A stretch of DNA of 64,000 nucleotides, taken from assembly GCA_037951165.1 (NCBI GenBank), contig JBBDHG010000125.1, positions 810,001 to 874,000 on the forward strand, written 5' to 3'. Under the pieces are notes generated by a model. The model did not search any database. It had not been told where the DNA came from and saw nothing but the letters and a program-made list of their open reading frames with translations. Below, in pieces: positions 1 to 11,016 of this stretch (the first letter of the stretch is position 1; each line of letters starts with the position of its first letter). The DNA comes from Lophius americanus (Eukaryota; Chordata; Actinopteri; Lophiiformes; Lophiidae). Both the position numbers and the translations under genes were made by a program.

Positions 1-1690
1 CCTCCAACAAGAGACTTGTTGTAATAGATACATTTTAGGAAAAGAGACTTTCATAAAGATGGTGAACTTAAATCAATGTCTGGGCTGCAGGGATGGGAAC
101 AGATGAGGGAGGAGATGAGGACATGAGGAGATGAGGAGGCACAAAATAGAGAAATCAAATGTGCCCTGGGTACATTCATACTCGGTCATAGTCGATAGAA
201 CATTGATCCCAGTAAAACTTACCCGCTAAAACTTTCTTCGCCTACTTTCAAAGATGAAAAAAAACATGGAATATAAAGTTAAGGCTCATATTAAAGGCAC
301 TGAGGGACCACTTGTACGACACCACAAGTGTGTAGATTTTGGGTTAAAACGACAGCCTGTGGATTGTAGCCTGGAGCACCTCTTGCAACATAAATGCAAT
401 AAAAACACTGACAAACAGCCAACAACAAAGCTTCCTTCCCCGGCTTTCACCATCCATATCACATCCAACTGTAAATAATTATTACATGTGCTGTTTCATG
501 TAAATTCCTTGAGAGTGGAAATGCAATCGGAGTCACGGATAGTCAGTCTCACAGGAGTTTATCAAACCAGTTAAAAGCCCATTTCGATGATAATATAAAT
601 GTAATAAAAAATTGTAACAACAGTTAAAATACAAGTATAGTAATAACACAGTTATAACAGTTCCATACAAGTATAGCACCTAAAAATAGCTTATTAGGAT
701 AAAGATTAAACTTATTTGGCTACAGGCTACACTCTGGGACCTGATCACCCTGAAAGGCTGCATCAGGGGAGGGTGTCTTGTAATAGAAACACCTGATGAT
801 CCTGAGGTATTCAACTGATGATGTATCCTGAAAAATCTAAATTGTACGTTTGTCTGCAAGTTGTTTTAAAACAAACTGTTCAAAATATGGGACATCATAT
901 CATTGGGGGCATGTTATTCATGCATTTGTATTGTTAAATTGGTTGAAATTTTTCTCTTTGATAGTTTACACTTTTTGAGATAGAAATGGAGAATAAAGCT
1001 GTATAAGGAATTTCAAATGATGTTGCTGTGGTTACATACTGGGTTACGAATCTGTAGAAATATATATATTTAGAGAGAGAGAGAGAGAAATATAACATCA
1101 GATCGTGATGTAGAGGTACTGTGACTCTGTGGAATAATAGATAATCGTGAAATCAGTGTCCAATGACAAAGGTGCTTATGTAAATACATCATAACTTCTG
1201 TCACAGCAGAATGATCTCAGAATGAACGCTGCCAAAGCTCACATGTGCCAGAAGACATAAAAAAATTGAAGGATAGAGTTATGAGATGTGCACGTCTAAT
1301 GGCCACTACAACTCACATATAAATCAGGTGTGTTCTTTGAATTCTGTCCAGGAGCTTTTGAGGAAATTTGACATTCGCCAAGGTTCAAATAAGTTTTCTT
1401 AAAAAAAAACAAGTTTAAAAAACTATTTATAAGGTGCACACTTTTAACACCATAGGCAGCGCCAGGGGGGGGGCTTGGCGATGATGAAGCGCCCCTAACA
1501 AAGCTCTATCAACCCCTCAGCACCCCCAATAAATGTATATGGTAATTTATTCATATTTTCAATAATTAATAATATTATTTTTATGAATGACAAATACATT
1601 ATTTAAACAAAAGGAATGTTTTAGAATGAAAATAACTTTGATCTAATTTGGCCATCTTCTGATTTGGACCTTATGTCCATTTCCTGTGTG
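1..1690. other. AT-rich intergenic DNA, no gene recognised
   Basis: No coding exon, RNA gene or clear transposon was recognised. There is a short AG-rich run near 1072-1088. A G-rich patch at about 1455-1530 has the look of a decayed DNA-transposon terminus, but no partner end was found. Open frames here are short and lack family resemblance. Confidence 0.5.
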
Positions 1691-2160
1691 CCAGAGTGAC
1701 AAGTCAAGTCACTTTTATTTGTATAGCCCAAATTCACAAATCCCAATTTGCCTCGATGGGCTTTACAATCTATACATGATGCAACATCTTCTGTCCTTAG
1801 ACCCTCGGCCCGGGTCAAGAACAATTCCCAAAAAAAAGCCCTTTTAACAGGGAAAAAAGCCAGCCAGCCCTAACTATAAGCTTTGTGAACAAGGAGCATG
1901 GAGTGATGTGATATCAGTACATCTAGAGGGAGAGAGAGAGAGACACACAGAGAAGGAAAGAGAATGCACTCCATCATGGGAGTCCCCCAGCAGTAGGAAG
2001 ATAGAATTTATCAAAGAGGAAGGTTTTAAGTCTAGTCTTAAATGTAGAGAGGATGTCCGCCTCCCGATCCAATACTGGGAGCTGGTTCCAAGGGAGAGGA
2101 GCCTGATAACTGAAGGATCGGGCTCCCGTTCTAATCTTAGATACTTTGGGAACTACAAGA
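1690..2160. repeat. Dispersed teleost interspersed repeat, truncated
   Basis: The stretch starts with the familiar fish-repeat phrase around CAAGTCACTTTTATTTGTAT. It continues through a 'CCCAATTTGCCTC..GGGCTTTACAATC' block and a 'CTGTCCTTAGACCCTCG' block, and ends with a 'GAGGAGCCTGATAACTGAA' block before 2160. These phrases recur together in many fish genomes as an untranslated interspersed repeat. This call rests on remembered consensus; the exact family name is not known to me. A short tandem of 'ACTACAAGACT' follows at about 2150-2205. Confidence 0.6.
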
Positions 2161-2299
2161 CTACAAAAACTACAAGACTACAAAACTACAAGACTACAAA
2201 ACTAAATTGGCATCAAAGACACTGCATTAAATTGGTTTAAGTCACATTTATGTGACAGATCTCAGACAGATCTGTATTTGTTAACAATGAATCCTCCAT

Positions 2300-2668
2300 G
2301 CATAGAAAACTTACCAATGGAGTTCCCCAGGGATCTGTGCTTGAGCCAATATGATTCACATTACGCTCCCTTTGGCAACATTATCAGGAAACACTCTGTA
2401 AAGGTGAATCTAATCACTTATCCAAATTAGAAGCATGTCTCAAAGACATTAAGACCTAGATAACCTGCAACTTTTTTATTGTTAAATTCAGATGAAGTTA
2501 TTGTGCTGGGACCCAATATTTCTAAAATACGGCACATTCTGTGGCCGCTCCGGCTGATCCAGAACGTTGCTGCCCGTGTGCTGACCAATACCAGGTTAAG
2601 AGAACACATCGCTCCTGTATTAGCTTCCCTGCATTGGCTCTCAGTAAAATCTAGAATTGAATTCAAAG
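2300..2668 (+). mobile_element. Degenerate L2/CR1-like LINE reverse-transcriptase fragments
   Basis: Two short homologous pieces lie in the same orientation. At about 2308-2345 the translation resembles the 'GVPQGSVLxP' reverse-transcriptase motif. At 2552-2668 it reads like the C-terminal RT segment of fish L2/CR1 LINEs (LIQNVAARVLTNTR, then HIAPVLASLHWL, then SRIEFKV). The YxDD box and other RT motifs are missing or broken, and frames shift between the pieces. It is a dead, internally deleted copy. It ends directly in a short heptamer tandem repeat. Confidence 0.7.
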
Positions 2669-2702
2669 TCAGGGGTCAGGGGTCAGGGGTCAGGGGTCAG
2701 GC
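2669..2702. repeat. Heptanucleotide tandem repeat (AGGGGTC)n
   Basis: About four and a half perfect copies of AGGGGTC abut the 3' side of the LINE fragment and the left end of the next candidate transposon. It may be a LINE 3' tail or independent slippage. Confidence 0.8.
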
Positions 2703-3734
2703 GAGGCAGGTGGCAGAGCCTCACCTATCGTCATGAAAAGTTAATATCAAATAATGATCAAATAAAAATATTATTAATATTTGTCTACTGATAAGTGCTA
2801 TAATGTAAATGATATATGATTCCAATCATTTCATTCACTTTTCATAATCAAAATCGCTGAACTTGCATATTTCCTATTCAAGTAGATAGGAGACACGCAG
2901 GGTGAGGCAGCTATGAGCTGAGCCTTATCTCAGATTGAGCAGTCTCTCACAAACTGGGTCGAGCCTTTTGCGTTCTCACTGTTTGTCACCATTGCAATGT
3001 TTCTCCACACTTTTGTTATTTGTCCTCACTTTCCATGGAATAGGTCATGAATTTTACGAATGTGAATAACATATTTAGCCTTGCTGATTTGACATGAAAC
3101 CATAATGACAGGTTATTCATCAGTGCCTCTGCCTGAGCACACGGGTTTATGCTTGTTCCGGTGGTGCTCTACTTTTACGCGGAACAAAAGCAGAGAGACA
3201 AGTTCACTACAGACGTCTTTTTTTTTATGACTTCACCTGAATAGTTAGCCAAACTTGGAAAATCATTTTTATAAAATTTTAAAAATGAACCTAAAATTTT
3301 TTCTATATTTTTTCATCATTTATTTGGTAACTGATTTAAAATATTTGGAAAACAAAATAAATGTAACAGGAGTAATGAGAAAGTTAACACATTTAATATT
3401 TTTCTACTTTCAATATTCTTTTTTTTTTTTTTTCAAAAAGCAAGGTGAACCTATGATTTTTTTTCTTGCACTGTATTAATTGTAGAATTGCGATGAAAAA
3501 TTAAGAACACACGAAGGTGCAAAACAAATGCCCCCTTTCTCTGAGCCGATACAAATTAAGCGTTTCTTCTTCGGCCAAATATGTAGAAAAATTCTGATAT
3601 GAGATATGAAACACTACCGGTACTCAGAGTGCAAGCTGGCCGGATTAAATGGTGAATTTACATACAAAGCTACACCATTGGGTTCGTATATTTGTAAATC
3701 TGACTCTGAAAGGGTCAGTGCCTCACCTGCCACG
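2702..3734. mobile_element. Candidate non-autonomous DNA transposon, about 1 kb
   Basis: The two boundaries carry inverted ends: CGAGGCAGGTGGCAGAG at 2702 and, reading inward from 3734 on the other strand, CGTGGCAGGTGAGGCACTG. Ten of the first eleven positions match. The interior is AT-rich with no transposase frame and repeats the GTGAGGC word near 2900. No target-site duplication is obvious, so the assignment is tentative. Confidence 0.35.
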
Positions 3735-3839
3735 TACATCACCCCAATTCACTGATGCACAACAGAAAAGCAGATTTCCAAACCGGATCAGTCAGGGCCC
3801 GGGTTAACAACGACAGCCACTTGCAGTTATAGTCAGCAG

Positions 3840-4210
3840 GACGACAGCAGAGACTATGTTACTTTTGAAAGAAGACGGAGAGGGAGAAGACATGCCAGGA
3901 GACAGTGAGAGATGAGGAGAGGCAGCAGTGTAGTAGTGGGAGTAGGAACTTCAAATGTTGGCACAAAAACAGGAAAAAGGTAGAGAACTAGGTGATTTGA
4001 TGGACAAAAAGGAAAGTAGATATAAAGTACTGTGTGTCAAAGAGAGCAGTTGGAAAGGCAGCAAGGCTAGAAACATTGGCGGAGGGTACAAACTGTTTTA
4101 CCATGGAGTAGATGGGAGGAGAAACGGAGGAGTATGTGAAGAGTGTTCTGTAAGAGCAGTAAGTGAGTTTGAACAGCAGGGAAAGAGACAGAAAGTCAGA
4201 GTTCGGTAGT
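3840..4210 (+). mobile_element. RTE-type LINE, endonuclease-domain fragment
   Basis: The translation around 3955-4150 resembles the N-terminal apurinic endonuclease of the abundant fish RTE LINE family. Visible blocks are KGRELGDLMDKKE, then VLCVKESSWKGSKARNIGGG (the position where intact copies have the catalytic E of a 'VQET' motif), then YKLFYHGVDGRRNGG. The upstream frame holding 'TSNVGT' (remembered form 'TWNVGTM') is shifted. The reading frame dies soon after 4205. It is a 5' fragment of a dead copy; the same family occurs at 6945, 30325, 53815 and 63690. Confidence 0.75.
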
Positions 4211-4491
4211 TCCTGGGTGTATGTGGTAAATATTTATTTATGTGTTTATGCCATCGAGGTGCAGGCAAACACCGAAAATCAGTGTGGAATCCGGAATTAT
4301 TTTATTAACCACCTGTGCTTAATTTTTGTGATGGTTCAAATACATACCCTACTCCAGTGATAATTATTATCCTTATTATTTAACCATTATGAACTGTGTT
4401 ACAATTCATTTATCATGCATAGCGAGTCTGACTTTTTTTCATGTCAGTATTCCTATCCATAAAAACCAATGTGTTGATGATTCGATTAGAT

Positions 4492-5933
4492 CAGTGGTGG
4501 GCAAACTTTTTGGTTCAATGACCACATTTGGTTTTTAAACTAATTATTAGTAGATGAGGTGGAAAATGAGCGAGCATAAAGCATTGAATATATATGGGAA
4601 ATCCATTTTCTTTTCCCACTTTCAAATTAATAATTTCTTTTTTTTTAAATAAAAAAAACTGACCATTGATGGATTTAATGGTGACAGTATTTCTTGTCAA
4701 CCTTCTTTGCCAGCACATCAAAATCTGGTGCCATTTTTATCGTGGAAAATTTGCAGGAGAGCTCTCTAGTGTTCATCAGTATGCTGGGTCCTGTGGCGTG
4801 TTTTCTTTACGTTCATCACACCGAACGTTTGTTCACACACGTAAGTAAAGTCAAATAACACCAGCGAGCTGTCGAATGTTTGAAAACTTTGTCTCATTCA
4901 TTGAGGCACAAAACGTATCCAGAGTTGAAATTCTCCTTCAGGACAGAGTCAGAGTGGAGATCCATCAGCTCCAATTGCAATTCCTGTGGTGCCGCTTCAT
5001 AATCGAATGACAGGGGACATCAGCACCAGCTGAAGCGACTTCTCAAACTTTTAAAAATTAGCTCAGGATTTTGTTCTTTTAACTTGTCCCGGATGCTTTT
5101 CAAAAGCCAAGCGTTTTTTTTCCTGTTAAATTAGGCAATCCATCTGTGGAGACATTTACTCTGAGGTAGTTTAAGCCTCTGAATGACATCTAACGCATTG
5201 TCATATAAGTACCACCTCGCGCTTTGCCCCTCATGGACACCATGGCAAAGAAATCCTCTGTGATCTCAAGTTGTCATTAATCCCCCGGACAAAAATGAAT
5301 AGTTTTGCAGTATCTTTTATGTCACTACTTTGGTCGAGGGCTACCTAATAAAACTTAAAGGACTCCTATTTGTCATTGGTTATAAGCGGTAAGTAACTTT
5401 ACTGAGTGATAAACTAATGTTTTCTAACTTGCTTTTGTTTTCTGGACATAAAAGACATGCTGTTTCTACCATGCATTCCTTCAAAAACTCCCATTCAGAG
5501 AAGTGAGTTGGCTGCTAAACTTCCAGCAGTAGCTGCTAATGTTTAATTCCATATATACGGCAACACTTTCTTGACAAATGAGACACACGGCCTTTGATCG
5601 TAATTCTGTGAAGAAAAGATTTTGCAGGCCACTCCTTTTTGGAAACCTGACACTCGCTGTCGATCTTTCGCTTTTTTTTGTCCACTCATTTTATTATGGA
5701 GGGTGATGCAAACGTAAAGATTCTGTCATGGGAAGAACAGTGACCTGACATTAAAAAAAAGGCCCGCTGTAGATGCAATGCGCTAACTGGTGGTAACATT
5801 TAAGTATCGCAGGAAAAAAAACTGTGAAATGAATACTACAAATTTATAATAACATCATATAATATGTTCTAGGATAGTTGTAAATGTAAATGCCTTAGAT
5901 TAAACAATGCAGGTCGTACTTTGCCCACCTCGG
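4492..5933 (-). mobile_element. hAT (Buster-like) transposon with decayed transposase
   Basis: A 1442-bp element is bounded by imperfect terminal inverted repeats (CAGTGGTGGGCAAAC at the left; CCGAGGTGGGCAAAG reading in from the right). It is flanked by a perfect 8-bp duplication, GATTAGAT, at 4484-4491 and 5934-5941. The minus strand contains transposase remnants in shifting frames: a BED-type zinc-finger segment (FFTELRSKAVCLICQESVAV, about 5560-5620), then VALDQSSDIKDTAKLFIFVR (about 5285-5345), then a segment ending STDGLPNLTGKK. These resemble SCAND3/GTF2IRD2-type hAT transposases. Stops and frameshifts make it a pseudo-transposase. The duplication fits nnnTAnnn, the target pattern of Buster-type hAT elements. 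Confidence 0.8.
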
Positions 5934-5941
5934 GATTAGAT

Positions 5942-6944
5942 TGTTAACTAGAGTAATACATTGTTTAAAGAGCACAAAGTTCGTCAAAGCTTTAGCTTGT
6001 TAATTCTGCTCTAAAAGTGCAACAAATTGAAGCATTTAACTTTAAAAGGTACTAAATTTATGCCCCTGGATCTGCTTAGAACGTCTGAAGTTATACATCC
6101 TGTGGGAAACACTGATACTTTCGAGCCAAAAATAAAAGAGTTAACCACTGGTTCAAATAATTTAAAAAATATACGGTGAAGAAACATGTTGACAGTAATA
6201 CAATAAGAACGCCAAGGATTGTATTGTTGTGGGTGGTGGGATTTACAGACAGAGGCATATATACAGACTCAGAGCATGAATAAGCAGGAAGCAAATTATT
6301 GCACTTAGTTCAATAAAAATTTGAAAAAACAAGATTTGACATTTCATTTATGGTATGTAAAGATAGAGGATATATGGTAACAATATTGCAGCATATTGGA
6401 CACAGCACATATTGTTCAAATAATATATTATATGCAATGGGACACATGGCAAATAAAGGCACACAGTAAAGAGGGGAAAAACAAGCTTATGGCAGACATT
6501 TAATGTTTTACTTTGAAATCGATATATTTTGGCTCCTGAAAATGTAATAATCCTAAAAACTTGGGGTTGAGGAATCAATGAATCGTAGATATATTTTTTT
6601 ATCTGAACCAAGGAAAAACTGTGGTGGCTCTTATCTCTGTGTTTGAACTGAACTAAAATTAACTTTAAAAGATGGTGGAATTTATTTTGGGAGATCTTTT
6701 TCTGTTTGAAAATATATAATTTAAGGTTATAATATAATTTCCCTGTGACACTAATTCCGGTAGGGGGATATGAACAGATACAATGTCAAAGTTTCAGTGA
6801 CTCTATTTTGCACTAATAACTGACTTAGGGACTCTGACTCTGTTTATGTAGAGGCAAGTAATATGAATCCGCTGTTGCATTTAAAGTTCCAAAAAGGTGA
6901 CCTTACAAATATTCCAAAGGTCCCCCAATTTTCTTTCTTCCAGA
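5942..6944. other. AT-rich intergenic DNA, nothing recognised
   Basis: No exon, repeat terminus or RNA gene was recognised in this stretch between the hAT element and the RTE 3' end. Confidence 0.5.
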
Positions 6945-7432
6945 TCCGGGACAGGCAAGTGGGCTGGACCGGGTGGAGAAGAGTATCAGGACTTATCTGT
7001 GACAGGAGAGTAGCAGCAACAGTGAAGGGAAATGTTTAAAAGATGGTCTGAGCCTCCGTCTCTAAACCATACAGCAAACAGAGTTGCAGGTGGCAGAGTT
7101 GAAGATGTTAAAATTTTTCTGGGACTGATGAGGATGAATAGGATTAGAAACGAGCACATCAGAGGGACAGCCCACGTTAGATGTCTTGAGAAAAGAAGGA
7201 GAGGCAGATTGAAATGGTTCGGATATGTGAAGAGGAGGGATACTGGATCTACTGGTAGAAGGATGCAGGGGAAAGGGGGAAGACGAGGGAGGACGTTTCC
7301 TGGTGGGGTGAGAGAGGACATGCAGTTGGTTAGTGTGACAGAGGAAGCTGCAGAGGACAATGCAAGGTGGAAAAAAACAGACGATCCACTGTGATGACCC
7401 CGAAAGGGAACAGCTGAAAGACGAAGAAGTCC
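6945..7432 (+). mobile_element. RTE-type LINE, 3' end with tail
   Basis: The translation of about 7032-7390 matches the C-terminal region of fish RTE LINEs. Blocks include LMRMNRIRNEHIRGTAHVRC, then RGRLKWFGYVKRRD, then EEAAEDNARW. It ends with the characteristic 3' phrase 'GACCCCGAAAGGGAACAGC' and a short GAAGAAG tail at about 7432. Frameshifts and stops interrupt the upstream part, so it is not autonomous. Confidence 0.8.
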
Positions 7433-9204
7433 TCAATATAGCATTATATTTCTACTTTAGCAGAGTCTGTACAGAGTGTGTATGTGCCTGTTTAGTGTTT
7501 CTATGTCCATATGTGTGTGTGAGTATCTTGGCTACATTGGAGGAATTAAACCTCGGCGACTGCCATATTAACGGGAAACCTTCATTTTCAAAGGATCCTC
7601 ACCCAAAGTCAAGCACCCCATAGCACCCACACACACAAAAAAAATAGTGCCGCCACTATTCAGAAGACCTGCATATCAAGTGTGCAATATAATTAAATCA
7701 GTATGGATGGACCTGGATGGACCTGGCTGGTGGAATATAGGACATGGATTAATGACTTCCAGTAATGAGTGCTGTACGAGGGGCTGCTTCAGAAGTCCAT
7801 TCAGTAGTATGTAAAGCAGCTGCACTGCATATTTTTTACAGCAGCATTTTTATCGGCCCTCAAACTCTTTATGTGTTGCAGGGTGATAATAAATTGCCAT
7901 TGAAGTCTTAAGTGAGTACACTGGTGGTGCCGAAATGGGGTTTTTAACCAGCTCATATTTCAAAGGTTCGGCCAATTCACACCTTTGTCCTGTCCATTAC
8001 CTTCAATCACATCGGTTCATAATGAAATAGGGCAGTTCCTTTAGTTGCTCATTGCTTTTATTTGCTATTCAGCAACTTAAGGCCACTTCCGTATAACTCA
8101 TATTAAAACACTGGCCCCAAGGGGCATTAATATTGGATGAAGTAGGACTATAATAATGGTGGTTACCCTCGCTGGAGGGAGGCCACTCTCAGTGCCTTTC
8201 TCTCAGACTATGTGGCGACATGTTTGGAGGAATATTAATTAATGTCACAGCATTATCGCTGTTATTATGATTTCACAAAAGAAGCTTCAAGGGGCAATCA
8301 GAAGTGAGATGCTAAACATGTACATTCACTTATGCTGGTGAGCAATGTGTAGAGAGACGAAGGTAGACCTTTTTTTTGACTATTGATAGGCCTGTATTAC
8401 GTCCAGGTCTGTTTTCTCCTCCCATTTTCTATCGTCCTATTCTGCTTTTTGGTCACTGTCCTCCTCACCCTCTCTCTCCTGCCCTCCCACAGGCACAGTG
8501 GAGAAGAGGGTTTAGGTGATAAATACCTTGGACCAAGTGCTCGCCAGCTACCGATCCCTGACACTTTACTGTGTCACATTGTGGCCGAGTCCTCATTAAA
8601 AAGGCATTAGCCTCCTTTTGGTCCCGTGATGGAGGCCACGTCTGGCTCTGTCACTGCCGCGGGGATCTATTTAAAAGTAGCGGCAGGAATGGATGAGGAA
8701 GAGAGAGAGAGAGAGAAGGGATCCAGAGAGTGGCATGAAGCGAAAGAGATGGCTGTGTAATATAATGGAAGATTTGGCTGGAGAAAGCGAATGCGAGGCA
8801 TCAATTCCACATGAGGTGACGAACCAAGGTCCAGGAGTCCAAGGAGCCAAAGGAGGAGGAAACAGAGATAACTACCTGGAACCAACTCCACTCATATGTC
8901 CCCTGTGAGTTCCAGAATTTAATTGATACCAGCCAATTAAAGCTATGCTGGTTTCACCTTGAGGGGGTCGGGAGAGGTGATGTCAGGGGTTGGAAAGGGA
9001 TGCCAAGGACACTGGGGGATGGGAAAATGGATGGGAGAAAGGTGAAGAGGGGAGGTGGAGGGTGTAGCATGAAAACACAAGAGTAAGCATTTATAGCACA
9101 TCATTAGAAAATAAGTAGTCTGCAGGTGATGACAGGGGTGGATGAGGGTGAGTTGGGGAAGGGGGCAGGGGGCAAGGAAGAGTGGGGGAAATGGTTTTAA
9201 GATA
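7433..9204. other. Unique intergenic DNA with a candidate conserved non-coding element (about 8090-8660)
   Basis: No exon recognised. The interval about 8090-8660 is free of repeat signatures and contains homeodomain-like ATTA/TAATTA words and a run of AGTGCCTTTCTCTCAGAC-type non-repetitive sequence. This composition is often seen in vertebrate regulatory elements. It is an impression only; conservation cannot be tested here. Confidence 0.2.
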
Positions 9205-9350
9205 AGATAAGAGATAAGACAAACCTTTATTAGTCCCACAATGGGGAAATTGCAGGGTTACAGCAGCAGAGCATGTTACAGAATACAGAATAACAGAATA
9301 ACAGAGCATTATGTACAATTAAATTAAATTAAGTTAAATGTGCAGTTGTG
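9205..9350. repeat. Dispersed teleost repeat (TTTATTAGTCCCACAATGGGG type)
   Basis: A degenerate GATAAGATAA run is followed by the phrase CTTTATTAGTCCCACAATGG and GGAAATTGCAGGGTTACAGCAG. The same phrase occurs at 14945-15012 and in diverged form at 13845 and 48415, showing one repeat family within this window. Confidence 0.7.
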
Positions 9351-9622
9351 GACGTGTTGGGTAGATGTAAAACCCATCGTTTTGCAGGGTTAGCGGCATA
9401 GAGAATACCATCAAACAATATTTGAAGTGTTATGAAACATATGTGAATGATGTTGTCGCGAAGACTGTGAATGTGATTTCGAGAGAAACATTGAGAAAAG
9501 ACCTGATCATTTGCCGTGAGTTCATACTAAACAGGGTGCAGTTGCAGAAAGGACACTTTCATGCCATGACTAAAATTGAAAAAGGTGCTTGAAGACAAGC
9601 AATTAGTGATTAAAAAACCATA

Positions 9623-9960
9623 CACACACATCAGCCTTAAAATTAAAACCACCTGTAGGTCCTGCTTCTACTCCCAAACCAGCTCCACCCCATTGAGGCT
9701 TGGACTCCACCAGACCTCTGAAGGTCTGTTGAGGCATCTGGTACCAACGTGTTAGCAGCAGATGCTTTATGTCTTGTATTTGTAGGGTGGGGCCTCTTTG
9801 CATCGGATTTGTTTGTCCAGCGCATTCTGTAAATACTGGCTTGGAATGAGATCTGGGGAATTTGGAAAGAAACTAATTTAATCATGTTGAAAATACTTTC
9901 CATGGTTTGATGAAATTGAGCCAAAGAATACCTGTAATCCGGCCACAAAGGGGCCAAAGC
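9623..9960 (-). mobile_element. Tc1/mariner transposon 3'-end remnant
   Basis: The left edge resembles the terminal repeat of the family found intact at 53127 (TCAGCCTTAAAATTAAAACC here versus ATCAGCCATAACATT there). It is followed by phrases remembered from the end of its transposase gene, read on the opposite strand: GACTCCACCAGACCTCTGAA, then GTTAGCAGCAGATGCTTTA, then TGAGATCTGGGGAATTTGGA. The opposite end is missing. It is a one-ended dead fragment. Confidence 0.65.
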
Positions 9961-10895
9961 CAGTGTTTTTCTAGTGCCCGACTCAAGCCCGCATAAATGC
10001 GGAGGGTATCCGGCATAAAACCTATGGCAAATTCATCTAACAAAAAAACGATTTCCAAAACAGATCAATTTGTGAACTCAACAATATCATATAACTTCAA
10101 TACTGACAGTTTATGGTTGCAATGTGGTATCAAAGTTTGCCCATCTGATAATATTGCTTGTTTGCCTTAATCAAATGTATGATGAGTACAAATACTGCAT
10201 ATCAACAAATATATCAAATTCATCAACTTGTTTTCGCTTCACTTCATCAGGCTGTGCTCGCATAATTTCAGTCAGACATCAGTTTACATGATGTCTTTGC
10301 TCAATAAAATTTTCAAAAAATTTTAGGCCATATGGATTCCTTGTATCTCCGAAAACTCGCTGCAGAGTCTTCATGTTAACGCGATTACTCAAAAACTATA
10401 TTTAAATTGGATCCTTTTCAAATTGTAGACCAACAAGGGACTTAATGCGAGGAAGAACTGGAGTGTTTTTGTGAAAGTTCGGTTTTGCATTTCTATCAAT
10501 CGGGGGAGCCTTATCTCCAAAAGGTTGCTGGACATATTTTGCAACATCCAATTAAGCCCAAAATTTGTGAATATGAATTAACTCAAGGAGATCGATAATG
10601 TTTATATAATATTTTACCCGTATTTAAAACTAATGGTTCATAATTAAGTCCATTTAGGGATCTTTTTTTCTTTTACGAAAATTTTGTAGGAAATGAATTC
10701 AATCAGGGGGATTGCTTATACAAAGAAGGGGATTGGGTACTTTTGGGCTGTCGGGGAGGTCAGCATAGGTTTAGTTTTATGTAACTTACTCATGTTCTTT
10801 AATACAAAATGATAATGCGATTACACTTTTTAAATTATTTTCTCTACTGTCTTATTTTAGCTTGTTACGTGATTATTTTAGCTTGATACTAATTT
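9961..10895. other. AT-rich DNA, probably decayed repeat
   Basis: No gene recognised. Phrases such as 'ACTCAAAAACTATATTTAAATTGG' (shortened) and 'CCAATTAAGCCCAAAATTTG' are reminiscent of the low-complexity repeats at 33170-33600 and 62600-62890. The boundaries are unclear. Confidence 0.35.
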
Positions 10896-10899
10896 AAGT

Positions 10900-11016
10900 A
10901 AATTTTAAACTTGGGCTTAGTCTTACCATTTTGTTGGGGCCATGGGGGACAGGTTGGGCTTGAAATTTCCCTCCCCTCCAAAGTGGGGCTTGACAGAAAA
11001 AGTTTGAGAACCACTG
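10900..11016 (-). mobile_element. hAT transposon terminal fragment
   Basis: The right edge ends in GTTTGAGAACCACTG (11002-11016), the inverted form of a very common hAT terminus CAGTGGTTCTCAAAC. The matching left end and a target duplication were not found, so only one terminus is preserved. Confidence 0.5.
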
